From NCBI GenBank assembly GCA_963457665.1, contig OY735231.1, forward strand, positions 33,553,869 through 33,617,868: a DNA stretch of 64,000 nucleotides, given 5' to 3'. Shown piece by piece: positions 14,101-28,100 of the stretch. The stretch's first letter is position 1. Each line of letters begins with the position of its first letter. The DNA comes from Thysanoteuthis rhombus (Eukaryota; Mollusca; Cephalopoda; Oegopsida; Thysanoteuthidae). A program made the translations under genes and the position numbers. The notes under the pieces were generated by a model that worked only from the letters and a program-made list of their open reading frames with translations, ran no database searches and was not told the origin of the DNA.

Positions 14101-17100
14101 CAGAACGTATGTGAAGGAGAAAGCTTGCTTAATAAAGTTAGAGCTGGATATTGCTTCACTTTTTTTTTTTTTAATTCCAGACTTGCTTCTTTGCTATACA
14201 CCATTCCAGCTAGGGAAAAGTTTCCTAGAAATGCTCCAATATCAGATAGCAAGAAAAAAAAAACAAAAAAAACTGTATTTATACTGACCTTGAAAACAGG
14301 AAGATACTTGAAAGATTGGTCAGACCGATAAATTTTCAGAACGTTTTCAGGGAATTCTGTTTTTGCATCATCAATATTCAATCCTGATACAGATAAGTCA
14401 GGGTTGCTGATAGACAAATGACTAGACATGCCAGCAGTAGAGGAGGAGGTAGAGGACGAGGTGGAAGACTTGCGAGAGGGCTTTGTGTATAAACTTTCAT
14501 CTGAATGGTTCATGCTATTATCACTACTGAAAAAAAAGGAGAAAACAAAGCATTGAATGACTCGGGCAGAACACAACAAAGTCAACTCTTATATTCATAC
14601 AAAGAAAATAGAATGTAAATTTCAAGGGGAATAACTCCTGATTGAAATCATCTCCCTTTATGGTGATGTTTATAAAAAATTTTTCATTCAATTCACAGAA
14701 GAGTTCCATTATTTTTTAAAAGCTACTCATTGGAGAGTTACACTGTCAATACAAGTGGTTACATTCCTACCCTCAAATTTGTAGGGATGTACTTTTATCA
14801 CATTTGAAAGAAGAAACGAATTTGCTTTGTCACATATCTATAGGAAACCATATTTGCGGTTATGAAACCCATGTAGATGTTGAAGAGCCATGAAATAGTA
14901 TTGACCAGTTCGTGGATGAAGTAAGAATGGTTAATTCTTAAATTGATGTGCCACAATGAAATAACATTTAAAAGAGGACAACTTTACTTTCCATAGATGT
15001 ACATACAATATGAAAGATAACACAAGGTAAGCGAAGACCTACATAAAAAATCTTATTTCAGTGACAGTTATACTCATATGGAAGTATTAAGGAGGCTATT
15101 TATTGTGATCACTTTGGGAGTGGATCTTTTCAATAACGATGACCAGCTGATAATATTAAGCAAAGGATATCAAAATTGGAACAATTTAGATCCAATGTTA
15201 AAACTTTTCGTTGATATAAATTCATTTTATAAGCAACTTCAGATGAAAAAAAAATTCAATACAAAATTTTCAATTCATTTTTGAAAAAATGTTTTAGAGA
15301 CAAATTGATTTTGATCACATTAGCTGTGATTATTATAAAGAACTTTGTATTAATCACACAAAAGAGAATATTCAATAAACTTACTTATTTAACTTCGGTA
15401 TAAAATTAATTCTCATCAATGCTTTTCGGAATTTGGGTTTGTAAGTCATTGTCATGAACCCGCGTTCTTTTTTGTCATTCTTCTTCTCTTTGGTTGTGAT
15501 AGCCGGTGTCAAGGAGGCCTCCAAATCAGGGGCGGAAAGCCGCTGCTTATGGTCGGTATACTTGACCGGCTCATCTTTACTTGTGCTGAGACGTTTCTTC
15601 TCAGCTAGTAATTCTCGGAACTCTATAAAATGGAAAAAAGAAAAAGAAAAAAAAAATGTCATTAAGCAAAATATTTTTCAATACATAAATCCAATTTTAA
15701 AACAATTGTCAAATCGATGCCTATAAGTAAATTCCAAGTAACAAACAATCTGTATAATGGATAATAAATACGACTGATTTAGCAATAGACAGCACCAAAT
15801 CAAACAGGTTTGGTTGGTTAGTCATTCCGTAGAAACCGTCATGGGACCAATTTCTTTGAGTAAATCAATTAAATTGGGAAAACGGGAGAAAAGCATGAAT
15901 GCTACCAGACACAGACAAACGGACCAATTTATCATACACTGACATTGTAAATTGACCCCCCCAGGGGAGGACACATTCTTTTTACACATAAAAAGTCATT
16001 GTTCAAATTTTCAACCCTCTAGATCCATACATACCAAGCCACTTAAAAATTGAAAAAAAAACTTTTCAACAGTTTTTTTAAGACTGATCAAGTTACCAAA
16101 GTATTAAAAGTGAAATTATTTCAACAGCAGAGGTATGTTGTTTTGGAAGGAACATTCAGGTCTGGCACTTGACTCCACCAGCACGGGTAATAGAATCAAT
16201 GGCCCTGCTTAGGTTCAATTTTCAATAATACCCTTGGGGAAGGTATGAACATCTTTTCACCTGGCTATGAGTAAATGATAAGCTAGTCACAACATGGTCT
16301 TTAACCTGGTTAAGACAGGGGTTTAGGCATCCGGTCAGCACCCTATATCCCATGAAAAAATCTAACATTGCTACAGAAACAAAAATAGAATCATTACCCA
16401 TTACGTCTAGTTACATTGGAAGACCTTTATCTTATATATATATATATATATACTTTCAACCCAAATTCTCATCTCATTGATTCTAAGTCTATTCGTCACC
16501 CTCATCGCGACAGTTATGTATACAATAAATGAAAATATTTGGTCCACGGAAATATATTCGAGCATGGATAGAGTCAGGAGAGTTTAGAATAGATGGTTTG
16601 ACTGTATTAAAATATAAATAAAATAAAAAGTTAAAATACTTGCCTAAGAGATTTGATTTGACTGTGATTGAAAGATGAGTTGTTCCTCGCAAAGTTTCAA
16701 GAGCTTTACAATGTGAGATATTAACAAAATTGACACCATTTACTTCCAAAATCTGAAAATTAGAAATGAAGATTGTAAATGTATAGATAGAAATCATATA
16801 GAAAAAACTTTTTTTTAAAAAGTTACATACATATACATATACATATATAGCTCTTAATTACTTTGAAAAAGCAAATGAATGCAGATTTGAATAACATTAA
16901 TTCTACATGGTCTAATAATTGATTTCAGATTTCTTTTATGCCAAAATAAAATTGTTGCTTTTGGCCAAGACAAAGGCATAAAATAAGAGTTGAAAATCAA
17001 AAGTTCTTTATACCTTAAATCATCTGGCATCCTATTACAAGCTGAGGCATGTAAAGATCTTTCAAACACTTTTTAATTGATGAAAATAGATATTGATTAA

Positions 17101-20100
17101 GAAAAGCTGAAAAGCCTCAATTCCTTCCAAAGCAGCCAAAAACTAAATCTAAGACTAATGCTTCAATTTTGATTTATACTTCAAATGGAAAAAAAAATGA
17201 ATGAGAATTTTTGAAAAGAAAAAGAAGTGTTGAAGCCATAATTTAAAGAGAAAAAAATTCGACAAAATAGATTCCAGATTTATCTCCCCTGAGCCATTAA
17301 CATTCGTTTTAAGCCTCCCATTTACACGGTTGTCGCAAAACAACAATTAGTAGATTTTTTGCAACAACTGAAAATAATTGGTGATGGAAGAGTTAAGTTA
17401 TAAAAAAGGAATTCTACAGTTGATTTATTTATTATTATTTTCAACACTAAAAGGTAATACAATTAATTTAATACGTAAATGAAGTAGAAAGATTTAATAT
17501 TCTTTGTACTAAGATTTCAAATATAGCTCTCAAAAAATAAAAAAATCATTGAAGACAAGAATTTGAAGGGTTATGTAAAGTTGGGGATAGATTGATGTTA
17601 TTTTCAGGAAAAAAAAAAGAAGAGAAAAAAGAAAAAAGAAAAAAAAGAAGAGAAAAAAGAGAAGAGAAAAAAGAAAAAAAGAAAAGAAAAAAGAAAAAGA
17701 GAAAAAAGAAAAAAAAGAGAAAAAAGAAAAAAGAAAAGAAAAAAGAAAAAGAGAAAAAAGAAAAAAAAAGAAAAAGAGAAAAAAGAAAAAAAAAGAAAAA
17801 GAGAAAAAAGAAAAAAAAAGAAAAAGAGAAAAAAGAAAAAAAAAGAAAGAGAAAAAAGAAAAAAAGAAAAAAGAAAAAAAAGAAAAAAAGAAGAAAGAAA
17901 AAAGAAAAAAAAGAAAAAAAGAAGAAAAAAGAAAAAAAAGAAAAAAAAAAGAAAAAAAAAAGCTTGAAGACTTACCTGATCCCCTCTTTTCAAACCAGCA
18001 TCATAAGCTTTTGATCCCTTTTCCACTTGGGAAACAAAAATGCCTGCACCTCTCTCCAGACCGCCAATGATGAGAAAATGCAAGATTTCTTCGCGGGTTG
18101 CTCTGGTCAGAGTTACAGTTCGGGGATGTGCTTTACTAGAACAAGCCAGCTCTAACAGGTGTAACTGGCTGTTCATTTTCTAAAATTGATAAATTTTTCC
18201 ATCATTAGATAATCATATAGTTTTATAAATTCTGCTACAGTAATTTATAAAACTTGAATATAATTCATTGTCTATTTGTGAGCACTCATTTTTATTTTCC
18301 TAAAGAGAAGGTAACGAATATACAAATTCAAATTTTCTTGACAAATTAATATTAGAATACAATACTGGTATACCTTGATTAGTGCAATTGATTTGTCCCC
18401 AAATTTCCCATACTGTACAAGGTCTTATGATTTAATGTGTTTTTGTTTCCAGGTCTTATTCAGTTACATCAATTTGTACTGCAATACCATAACTCAACAA
18501 TATCAAAACCCACACTATTCAAAGTATTTCTGTATTCAGGCATATCAACACCTGAGCAGCATTATCTACCTTGTTTTTTCTGCTTTCATTCTTTCTCCAA
18601 ACAATGGGAAATGATAATTTTTGAATTGGAAAAATATAATGTTCAATGTTGTTATCATAAATAAAACTATTTCTTTGAAGCTTTGGGGTGTCACGGATCT
18701 TGTGATTTGGTCAGTTGATTCCAACAGAGTTAACGTTGTTGAATTAAAAGTTCCATTTGAGGAAAACATCAAATGGGCACAAACATAAGCTTGAAAAGTA
18801 GGAAGATTTGCAATAGCAATATAGGAGATATAGCAGGACAACCAATATATTTTGTATCGAAAACAGATACCGAGATTTTGCCGCCTACTCAGCCCCGGCA
18901 TACCCAACTAGACTGACTGTCATCAACAAAAAAGAGGAACTATATATATAAGGAAACTTTATCAGTAAGGATCTGGTGCTCCCACAGTGACAGAAAACCA
19001 ACAAAACCTGTGATATCAAGAGGTACTGATGGAGTACAGTGGTTAGTGGTGATTGATGCTTCAATACCAAAACCATGCCTGACTCCAAGGTCATCACAAG
19101 TTGAAGGCTTTGTTAGAGGCACTGCTGTTACTACAATTTATTTGCTATTTTTTACATCCATTTAACTTCTATACAAATCAGTGAAAAACTTATTTGTGAA
19201 CACACTTCTTGAGAAAAATTATGTACTTACCTCTTGTACTAAAAGATTTTCAAATTGCTCCAGAAATTCACACATAACTGAATCCATTTCAAAATCGTTA
19301 AAATGGTTGTTTACCCACAACAATACTACTCTGGCGACCTGAAAAGTGAAAAAAAATCATTTAAGACCTTTTTCATCAAAGTTTTAATTCATTAGTCTTG
19401 CAAAGTTTTAGTATACATTAACTTCAAGTTTATTGTAAAATGGAAAGTATTGCATCAATAAAATTAGGCAAAGCTTGAATGTTAAAAAGTCAGTTTTCAA
19501 GGAAATGCTGTTTGTTTCCCTTATTCAGTTAAAAAAAATTATAAATTCTTTAAATAGCAAGTAACTTGATAATGTCCAGTTATAAAATCTTGGAAGTATC
19601 CTCTGAGTTTCTTGAGAGCTTAATAGCCAGCCTCTAAAGGCAGTCTTCGAATAAGTAATCTCAAAAGGCTTAATATTTCTATGAGAAAACAGGTCTGCTT
19701 AGTCACTGAATAGAAACAGTCACATGACCATCTTTTGACAGCATGCCACGTTGGGGGTAATCAATTGTAAAATTGGAGGAAAAAAAAAAAAAAGGAATGA
19801 TCTATGCAAAAGTTACTACTCTCATCTTTTATTGGGCAGTGATCACCAGAAAAGGCCGAATTTTTAAAAAATTACCCTGAATGCCACCGGACACAAACTA
19901 AGGGACCAATTCAGGAAAAAGTTACATTGTGAATTGAACCCCCATTACCAACCTTCATTTCAAAAAACAGAAAATAAACGTTTTCTAGATATAATAACAA
20001 GTAAATGTTTAGATTTTAAGCCCTTTAGTTCCATTGTTGCAGCCTGTATGCAAAACTGATAGATAGATAGATAAGGCTGTATGCACAACTGATAGATAGA

Positions 20101-23100
20101 TAAGGCTGTATGCACAACTGATAGATAGATAAGGCTGTATGCACAACTGATAGATAGATAAGGCTGTATGCACAACTGATAGATAGATAAGGCTGTATGC
20201 ACAACTGATAGATAGATAAGGCTGTATGCACAACTGATAGATAGATAAGGCTGTATGCACAACTGATAGATAGATAAGGCTGTATGCACAACTGATAGAT
20301 AGATAAGGCTGTATGCACAACTGATAGATAGATAAGGCTGTATGCACAACTGATAGATAGATAAGGCTGTATGCACAACTGATAGATAGATAAGGCTGTA
20401 TGCACAACTGATAGATAGATAAGGCTGTATGCACAACTGATAGATAGATAAGGCTGTATGCACAACTGATAGATAGATAAGGCTGTATGCACAACTGATA
20501 GATAGATAAGGCTGTATGCACAACTGATAGATAGATAAGGCTGTATGCACAACTGATAGATAGATAAGGCTGTATGCACAACTGATAGATAGATAAGGCT
20601 GTATGCACAACTGATAGATAGATAAGGCTGTATGCACAACTGATAGATAGATAAGGCTGTATGCACAACTGATAGATAGATAAGGCTGTATGCACAACTG
20701 ATAGATAGATAAGGCTGTATGCACAACTGATAGATAGATAGATAGATAAGGCTGTATGCACAACTGATAGATAGATAGATAGATAAGGCTGTATGCACAA
20801 CTGATAGATAGATAGATAGATAAGGCTGTATGCACAACTGATAGATAGATAGATAGATAAGGCTGTATGCACAACTGATAGATAGATAGATAGATAAGGC
20901 TGTGATAGATAGATAAACCAACTTGAAAATCGTATTAGAAACTGTCAACCTGAAGAAACCTATGGTGACAGTTTTAGTTGGCAGTTTCAAATATTTTCCA
21001 CAAAACCTACTCATTATAATAAACAGAAAACTTTTCACAATTTTTTTTTCTACAAGTGTTTAAAGTCGCCATTTTACCAATAGTCTCACTTAATTGATGT
21101 GTATTGTAAAAACAAACAAACAAACAAAACAATAATTACCCACACACCCAAAGAAATGGAATGGTTTTGGGAAATTGCAAAGATCAGGTTTCACATTAGA
21201 TCTCGTCCCACTTGAAATGTTTTCTTTTTTTTTCCTTTTGGAAATCTACTCAAACTCAATACTATATTAAATATTTAACCTACTTTGAAAGCAAGAGACA
21301 AAAACACATTGCGAACAAATAGACGTGTGTGTGTGTGTGTGAGTTAATGATATTTCCACACCCATTAATTCAATTATGCTAGCCATATCCTCAGGAAATT
21401 ATTTCACAAATAAGAAATCATTCACCTATTTGTCTACATAATAATTTTGCTCAGTGATTCTACATGACTAAATGCCATTTAGAATTTAATTGAAATGAGA
21501 GGCTTACAAAAGAATTAAAAAAGAATCTACAATTTTCCAAACAATTCATAGAATTTCACATTAGATGCAATAAAAGAGAAGAGTCTAAGTTATCTACTTC
21601 AAATTCTAATGAATTTTCTGACATTTCCAGAACAAATTTACATATAGCACACACAGCACTATGTCAAGTTCACATTTTATAAACCTCTATAAATTTTGAT
21701 TAGCTTATGAATTTAGTTGTCAAGAGTTTTATTCCAAATCATTTATAGCGCTTTGTCAGGTATTCATTTTAATCTGAAATAATGCTATTAAAGGCAGCTG
21801 CATTAATGCAAGTAAAGTTCTGAAGGGAAACTACATACTAACTCCAGTGCATAACCACTACTCTTTAATAAAAGGACATCTCGTTGGTGAGGTACTTTAG
21901 GAGCAGGGGGGTGCCTGTTGCTTCCAAAGTAAAAATGGAAGGAAGAAGGAAGGAATGTACGAGATCAGACACCCCCCCCCCCGCGCAAATAGCCAATAAA
22001 AAATCTGCAATAACCAATTGAATCTGATAAGTTTAATAAAAGTTAATGTACAATTTTTAATAATGATTTGTTCTGGAGTCTCAACATATAGGTATTTTCT
22101 ATGGTAAGTTGACTGGAAATGGAAAAATCTAGCCCATTTAGCCATTTTTAAAAGCAGTTTTAGCTATAAATAACAAACCATACTTGGCAACACAGGGTGA
22201 GATAGGAAGGAAATTTTTTTTTCTGTGTGAAATTTTGACAATAGAATCATTAAATTTTTCTATCGAATTTGATTTTTTTTTTTTTTTTAAAGCGGAATTT
22301 CCATGGGTTCCTGCTAGTATCTTTTATAACAAAAAGACAAAATGAAATTAGTACAAGGGGAGATAGAGCGCAACTATTTTCTTTGGTCGATATAAATGCT
22401 CTCGGTAAATCTCAGCCTTGTCAGATTAACACCTCAGCATCTGGACATTTCTGCCAAAAATGGTAGAGATTCGTGGAGAAGTAGTAACTTTGTTACAAGA
22501 AAAACAAACTTTCACAATTATACAGATAATGCAATCACCTATATCTACAAGTAAAAAACTTGGATATATTTATCCCCTACTTCAGGTGCAAATCCTATAA
22601 TTCCAAGCAAATGAAATCAATTATTTACATAGATTGCATTGTTTATGAAAGATCACATATTAGGTACTATTCAAAAGTTAGGGGAATTTGAACAGTATGT
22701 GAGAATTAAATGGAGTAACATTTCGTGACCAGTACCCTGTATTAGATCACTGTATACATACATGCAAAAGAGACTACATCGGAAACTGTGGAAACTAAGT
22801 GTTAATACAAGTAATATTTTTTTTCATGGTCAAACCCAAGTCTGGGGGCAGAAGTTCAACCCCAGTCTCTGGATGTTGGTATTGAACCTCTGCCTCCAGA
22901 CTTGCTCAATTTCCAAATTCTATGCTATCCCAAAGCACATGTTGAGTAAGTCTCTGGGATGAAGCTCAGATTATCTCACCCTCTTAGCAATCCCGGGCTG
23001 GATTTTACAAGCCAGCTGTTACTGAATAGTTTACAGATGAAGAAACAGTACTTACCTTAATTTTCAAATTGGATTTGCCCAATTCATTATTATTAAACCA

Positions 23101-25109
23101 AGCGAGTAACTTGTTAGATAAACATGAAGGGCTGGGGAGGAATGTGCGGTAAGTTAACAGGAAGTCCTCCACGTACGTAGGATCAACTGAGGAATTCTCT
23201 TCCTCTATTAAATGCTGCATCAAGCGTTCAGGGGTGCCCTGCAAAGAAAATAACATTGAGACAGGTGGAAAAAATCATACAATTACATGCGTGTAAAAAA
23301 TAAATAGGGAGCTGAAATTGGGCAGTGGAATGTAAAAATAAATAAATAAATAAATGAAGATAAATAAATAAAAAAAAAAATGGTACTTATACAAAAGTGG
23401 GGTCCCATGACTATGCCACAAATGTTATTCCCCTTGAATTTACTTTTTATTGCAAAAGATAATTTAAAAAAAAAAAAAAAATCAAGCCGAGGGACATAAC
23501 TCGATGATTCATGATACTCCAAACTATATCAAATGAAAAATATCCTAATTTATCATCCAGTTATGTCACTCAGACCTGGAACTCTTGTGAAGAATCATTT
23601 TTTAGTATGTCCTATCTCAAAAATAAAAAATAAAAATTAAAAAAATTAATTCAAGGGGAATAACTCCCTAGGCTCAGTCATGGCCCTCATTTCTGTTTCA
23701 GTATCTAAATGAATAAATAAAAGCAAATATGAATTGAATCAATAGAGGAAACAGAATAAAACGTCATGAAACCGCATAAAAATTTTAGGAGTAAAAATAA
23801 TGTACATCTTTGTGCTTATATCTTGGCTTTTCATTCAAATAAATTTTCTCCAAAAGTATTTTTGTTTTATTTTTTTTGTAATTGCGATTTGCTCTTCAAG
23901 TTATTTACTGTTTTTGTTTTTAGTATATTTGGATCATGTTGTGCCAGCAAGTCCCAGTTTGTAATTCTTTCAGAGAATTTTTTTTTTTCTGGTGTTTTTT
24001 TTGCAGCTTTCTTTACGTATTTTGTTGATTCTTCCATCCATTGCAAAGAATTTTTTCGCTGTGACGTTCGCCATACCTTTTATTATACCTTTTCCTTAAA
24101 TTGCATGATGGGAATGAAAGAAAAATGATACATGGTAAATAGGGCAGTAGAATTTTTTTTTTTAACTTTCTAGAAATTTGAAAGCCACAATTCAAACATC
24201 TGCCTTCACGGGGAAAATTAAATTTAGACTTTGGAAGTAAATGCTGTTCACTAGAAAAAACGGGCAATAATGAAGGGTTGCAAAAGTAAAAATCTACTTT
24301 TTCATGTTATGGCAATTACACAGTTTGTTATAAACATTATTTCAGGTGCAATTTGGGGGCGGGGATTAAAAAATGGGCAGAAATGGTTATTCAATTACAA
24401 TATTCTTTTTTTTTTTTTTTCAAGGGATCTGAAATCCCCAAAGTATACTTAGAATCAACTTCGGCATGAAAATTAGTTAAACATTTAGAAAGAAATGGAG
24501 GTAAGAGTGGTATAACCATTAACGACCGCGAAAACGGAATCATTGGGCCCTGTTTGCATTCACTTCACACTGATTACTTTGGGAAAGGTATGAATCACCC
24601 CTTCCCCAGGAGGTATGGATAAAATAACTGGCCAGACTTAGCTCTCTAGCCTTGATTGGCAACCAGTCTAGGAGAACGACACTTGGAATTCAGAAGTAGG
24701 AGAGGAATCTGCTCCAAATTGTCCGTCCACCTTTTCACAATAAAGCCATGAAGTTATCATATTCGATAAGAGTATTTTATGACAATATACCAATTTAGAC
24801 AAACTTAACTAAGAAAGGACTGGTTGATAATCTCACGGGAACTTTTTGGCGGGAAGTTAAGACACTTACCCGAATAACTATATGTCCTTTTCTATTACCA
24901 CCATCTAAAACACGATGCTCTGTTACCATGACAACTCTGCCTTGTTCTTCATGTTTCCTGGTATTTTCCACTCCCTGAAACAAAGCAGACGTTAAAAATT
25001 ATAAAACAAATGTTTATTCAAAAATTATAACAAAAGATTCAATGCCAAAGAAATTTGAAGAGAAAAGGAAGAAAATCAAAAGGAGGCAGTTCAAGAGAAA
25101 ATATATTTT

Positions 25110-25146
<37 letters not shown>

Positions 25147-28100
25147 ATTTTTATGCAAAATTAAATGTTCCAAATGAGCTATGGTGTTATGACTTTGCCC
25201 ATCAAAAAACTCAAATAAAATCTAGCTTGACATAAAAGCACAGATGGTTCAATTCAATACTAGAGAATTTCGTTTTTTTTTTTCCATTACAACTTAACTC
25301 AAGCTATCATTACTTGTCAGTGAGTGAAGAGCGCAGATCGGAAATTGACAGCACGAGTTGAGTAGCGATACAGAACTAAAAAATCAATTGGTTTACAATA
25401 CATTTAATGAAAAAAATAAATAGAATAAAATAACTGCCAGTGAATTTAATTAAAAGAGTCCCAAAGCGGAGAGCAAATTAAATGTTTCCTACCTGGTGCA
25501 AGATGCGGTAATACTCATTTTGGGCAATGCATACAAACTGACAATCATCCACACGGGTGTGCATAACCCCATTATGGGTCTGCTTTTCTAAGGTGGGAAA
25601 TACACCAAAGCTGAAGAGAAAAAAGTAACATAAATGAGGATTACAAGATAAATAAATATAAAGTTTTGATGAAAAAATTTTTTCTACATTGGAAAACACT
25701 TTTCTTCAGAACAAAATTGCCCTCCAACTCTTAAAATGTGAAGAGAAAGAACAAGCAGAAAAAAAAGGCAAGTACAAAATACTGTTTAAATTTAAAAAAT
25801 ACAAATTTAGAACATTAGTTTTCATTAGGATAATTATCTGAATAACTCAAGGCTTTTCATAAGAGGAAAGCCTTGGAATAACTGATTAAATGGTGTAGCC
25901 TCTTTATTCAAAGCTACTATGTCCTGTGTGTTGACAACATATTCAAGAAATTATTGGAGATAAAAACAATGGTAATCTTTGCTTTAATGAAAATAAAATC
26001 ACTGGGGTGTTTAACCAGTATAGAGATTTAAGGTGTCATACGGTAGCCTTAAAAAGTACAATTTTTTTTTTTTTCATTAAAAAGTATAATTAAACAAAAT
26101 ATTCATTAGAAATTGATACAATGATATTATTATTACGTCTTGATCAGATTGTGCACAGAACTGGTCAATGTATGACCAAACCAGTGCATATGACGTGCCA
26201 AAACGATGAATTCATGGTACACAATCTGATTAAACAGGCTTAATTTTCTTATTGCATTAATTTGACATGTTTAATTATACTTTCTAAAAAAAAAAAATTC
26301 AAAAAAAATATTATCTAAAAAGTCAAAATAAGAAACACGAAATACTGCTCTCATAAATGATTCATCTGCTTTAAGAGGGGTTGTAAATTTCATGAACATT
26401 TTACCCATTTCAAGTTTCCTACATTGATCATCTAGATCACATCAGATCCAATTCTTTTGTATTTACCTGTTGCCCATAGTGAGGATTTTCTTGCTTCCGT
26501 CTGGATAAGTGATTTCTACCTCCCCATTAAGAATGACAGACCAAGAGTCCAGCTCCTCTCCGTCCTTCATCACAAGAACACCTGCTCTCTTTACAACTGC
26601 AAACACCATTACAGCACATAAGGCCCGCCTTGTAGCTAATGTCATATTCGCAAATGCCTGCAAAGAAACAATCAACAATGAATCTATAATAGACAAGTTT
26701 ATTATCTACGTGATAGTTTATCAGCAAACTAGTTTGTCATCTTTTTCGAATCAACTGATATGATAAATGAATTCTTGCTTTAAAATTCATGAGATTAACT
26801 GGGCTCAAGATCTGAATTTTGATACAATATTAACCAATGACTCGAAAGAGGTATCGCAATCATCAGACTTTTGGCGTACGTCATTGGACAGACCTTCCCC
26901 AATCCACCAAACCTCTCTATCATGGGGGTCGCGGAACCAACACTTTCTGAACTAGTTTAATTTGCCATGCCATCTTATATTTTGCTAGCCACAGTTTCGT
27001 ATATGATCTCTTGGGATCCACATTGTGAGTCATCATGTCCATCGGTTGTCTGCCATTCTTGCAATATGATCAGCCCATTGCTATTTTAGTTTTCCAATGG
27101 ATTATATGATATCCCAGACTCCGTTTTTTCTCTAAAATACTGTGCTGTTTTGTGATTTCTCTGTTGAGCATGATTCTCTCATGTGCACATTGCTTGGCTC
27201 TCAGTTTATTAACTGATAAAAAGGACACCAAGTTTATTACTCACTTCAGGGTTAAGAAAAATGATCTCTAATAAATTTTTTTTTAAAGAATCATATTTTT
27301 CCTCCCATTTTGTATTGAAAGAAACAACTGAATAGTCATGAAAATACAAGGTGTGGCTTCAAGATAATGAGACAAGACTTAGGTAAGACAAGCCTCAGCA
27401 CAAGTGTGTGGCTCATGTGAAATACTTTGACCAGTGGGCAAACACATAAATTTTCAAACTGATCAACAATCAAGTATCAAAATGATTGCAGAAAACGATT
27501 TGTTCAATTTATCAAACATTCTAGTCAGTTCAAAACATACGTGGATGCCCGCAATGTTGATCATCTTCAATATCCTCTCGACCTTTGTGAAATTTCTTGT
27601 GCCACTCAAACTTGAGCATATAACATGCATTCTTCCCCACAAACTTCAATTAGCAGACAAAAATTTGGAAGTTAGATTCAATTTCACACAAAAATTTGTA
27701 CTTGAGGCATTGCTTGATTTTTCAACAGACACCATAAAAGATTTTACTACAGGTCAGAAAAACTTATCTACTTCAAGTGATGAATAACAGCAATCTGAAG
27801 ACATAAGCTAATTGAAACTTCCACGGGTTGTTTATGCTTTCCCATTGGTCAATACATATCACATGACTTTCACATGCATGCATGCTGTGGTTAAACTTAT
27901 ATCAGCCCAGTCTCATTATCTGATAGTCACGCCCAGTAAAATATTTGCATTGATAAATATGCTATATTTCAGTTATGATGTCTTGAGAAATTAATTTTTT
28001 TCATATGGAAATCAAAGTCAGTCAAGGATGAATCTTTCCAGAATCAATCCACTCAGTTGACATAAACATGTTCCAAACAATCCTCTTGACATATACAACT

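Larger units (their letters stand above)
15623..16643 (-). other. Intron 10 (GC-AG)
   Basis: 1021 bp, starting gcaagt and ending ttttatag. Contains dispersed repeat D copy 1 (about 15780-16025), SINE-like family A copy 1 (about 16140-16345) and a short TA microsatellite (about 16434-16452). Confidence 0.85.
19339..23055 (-). other. Intron 7 with the 29-bp minisatellite
   Basis: 3.7 kb. Holds a dispersed repeat (about 19670-20040) running straight into a 29-bp tandem array (20041-20915), a short GT run near 21326, and a foldback-type repeat at about 22830-22990. The remainder is AT-rich without coding signal. Confidence 0.75.

Noticed and set aside
17592..18014. Lys/Glu/Arg-rich 140-codon plus-strand frame and Phe/Leu/Ser-rich minus-strand extension
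   Set aside because: Both are translations of the polypurine tract; only the part from 17976 upward on the minus strand is real exon.
20041..20915. Regularly spaced repeat resembling a CRISPR array
   Set aside because: The units are identical end to end without unique spacers, and the sequence context is an animal intron.
19960..21038. Three overlapping minus-strand open frames of about 290-340 codons with a repetitive protein ([14 protein letters not shown] periods)
   Set aside because: They are produced by the stop-free 29-bp tandem repeat, which reads through in all three frames because 29 is not divisible by three.
27434..27787. 117-codon plus-strand open frame
   Set aside because: It is the antisense shadow of the mariner transposase fossil.
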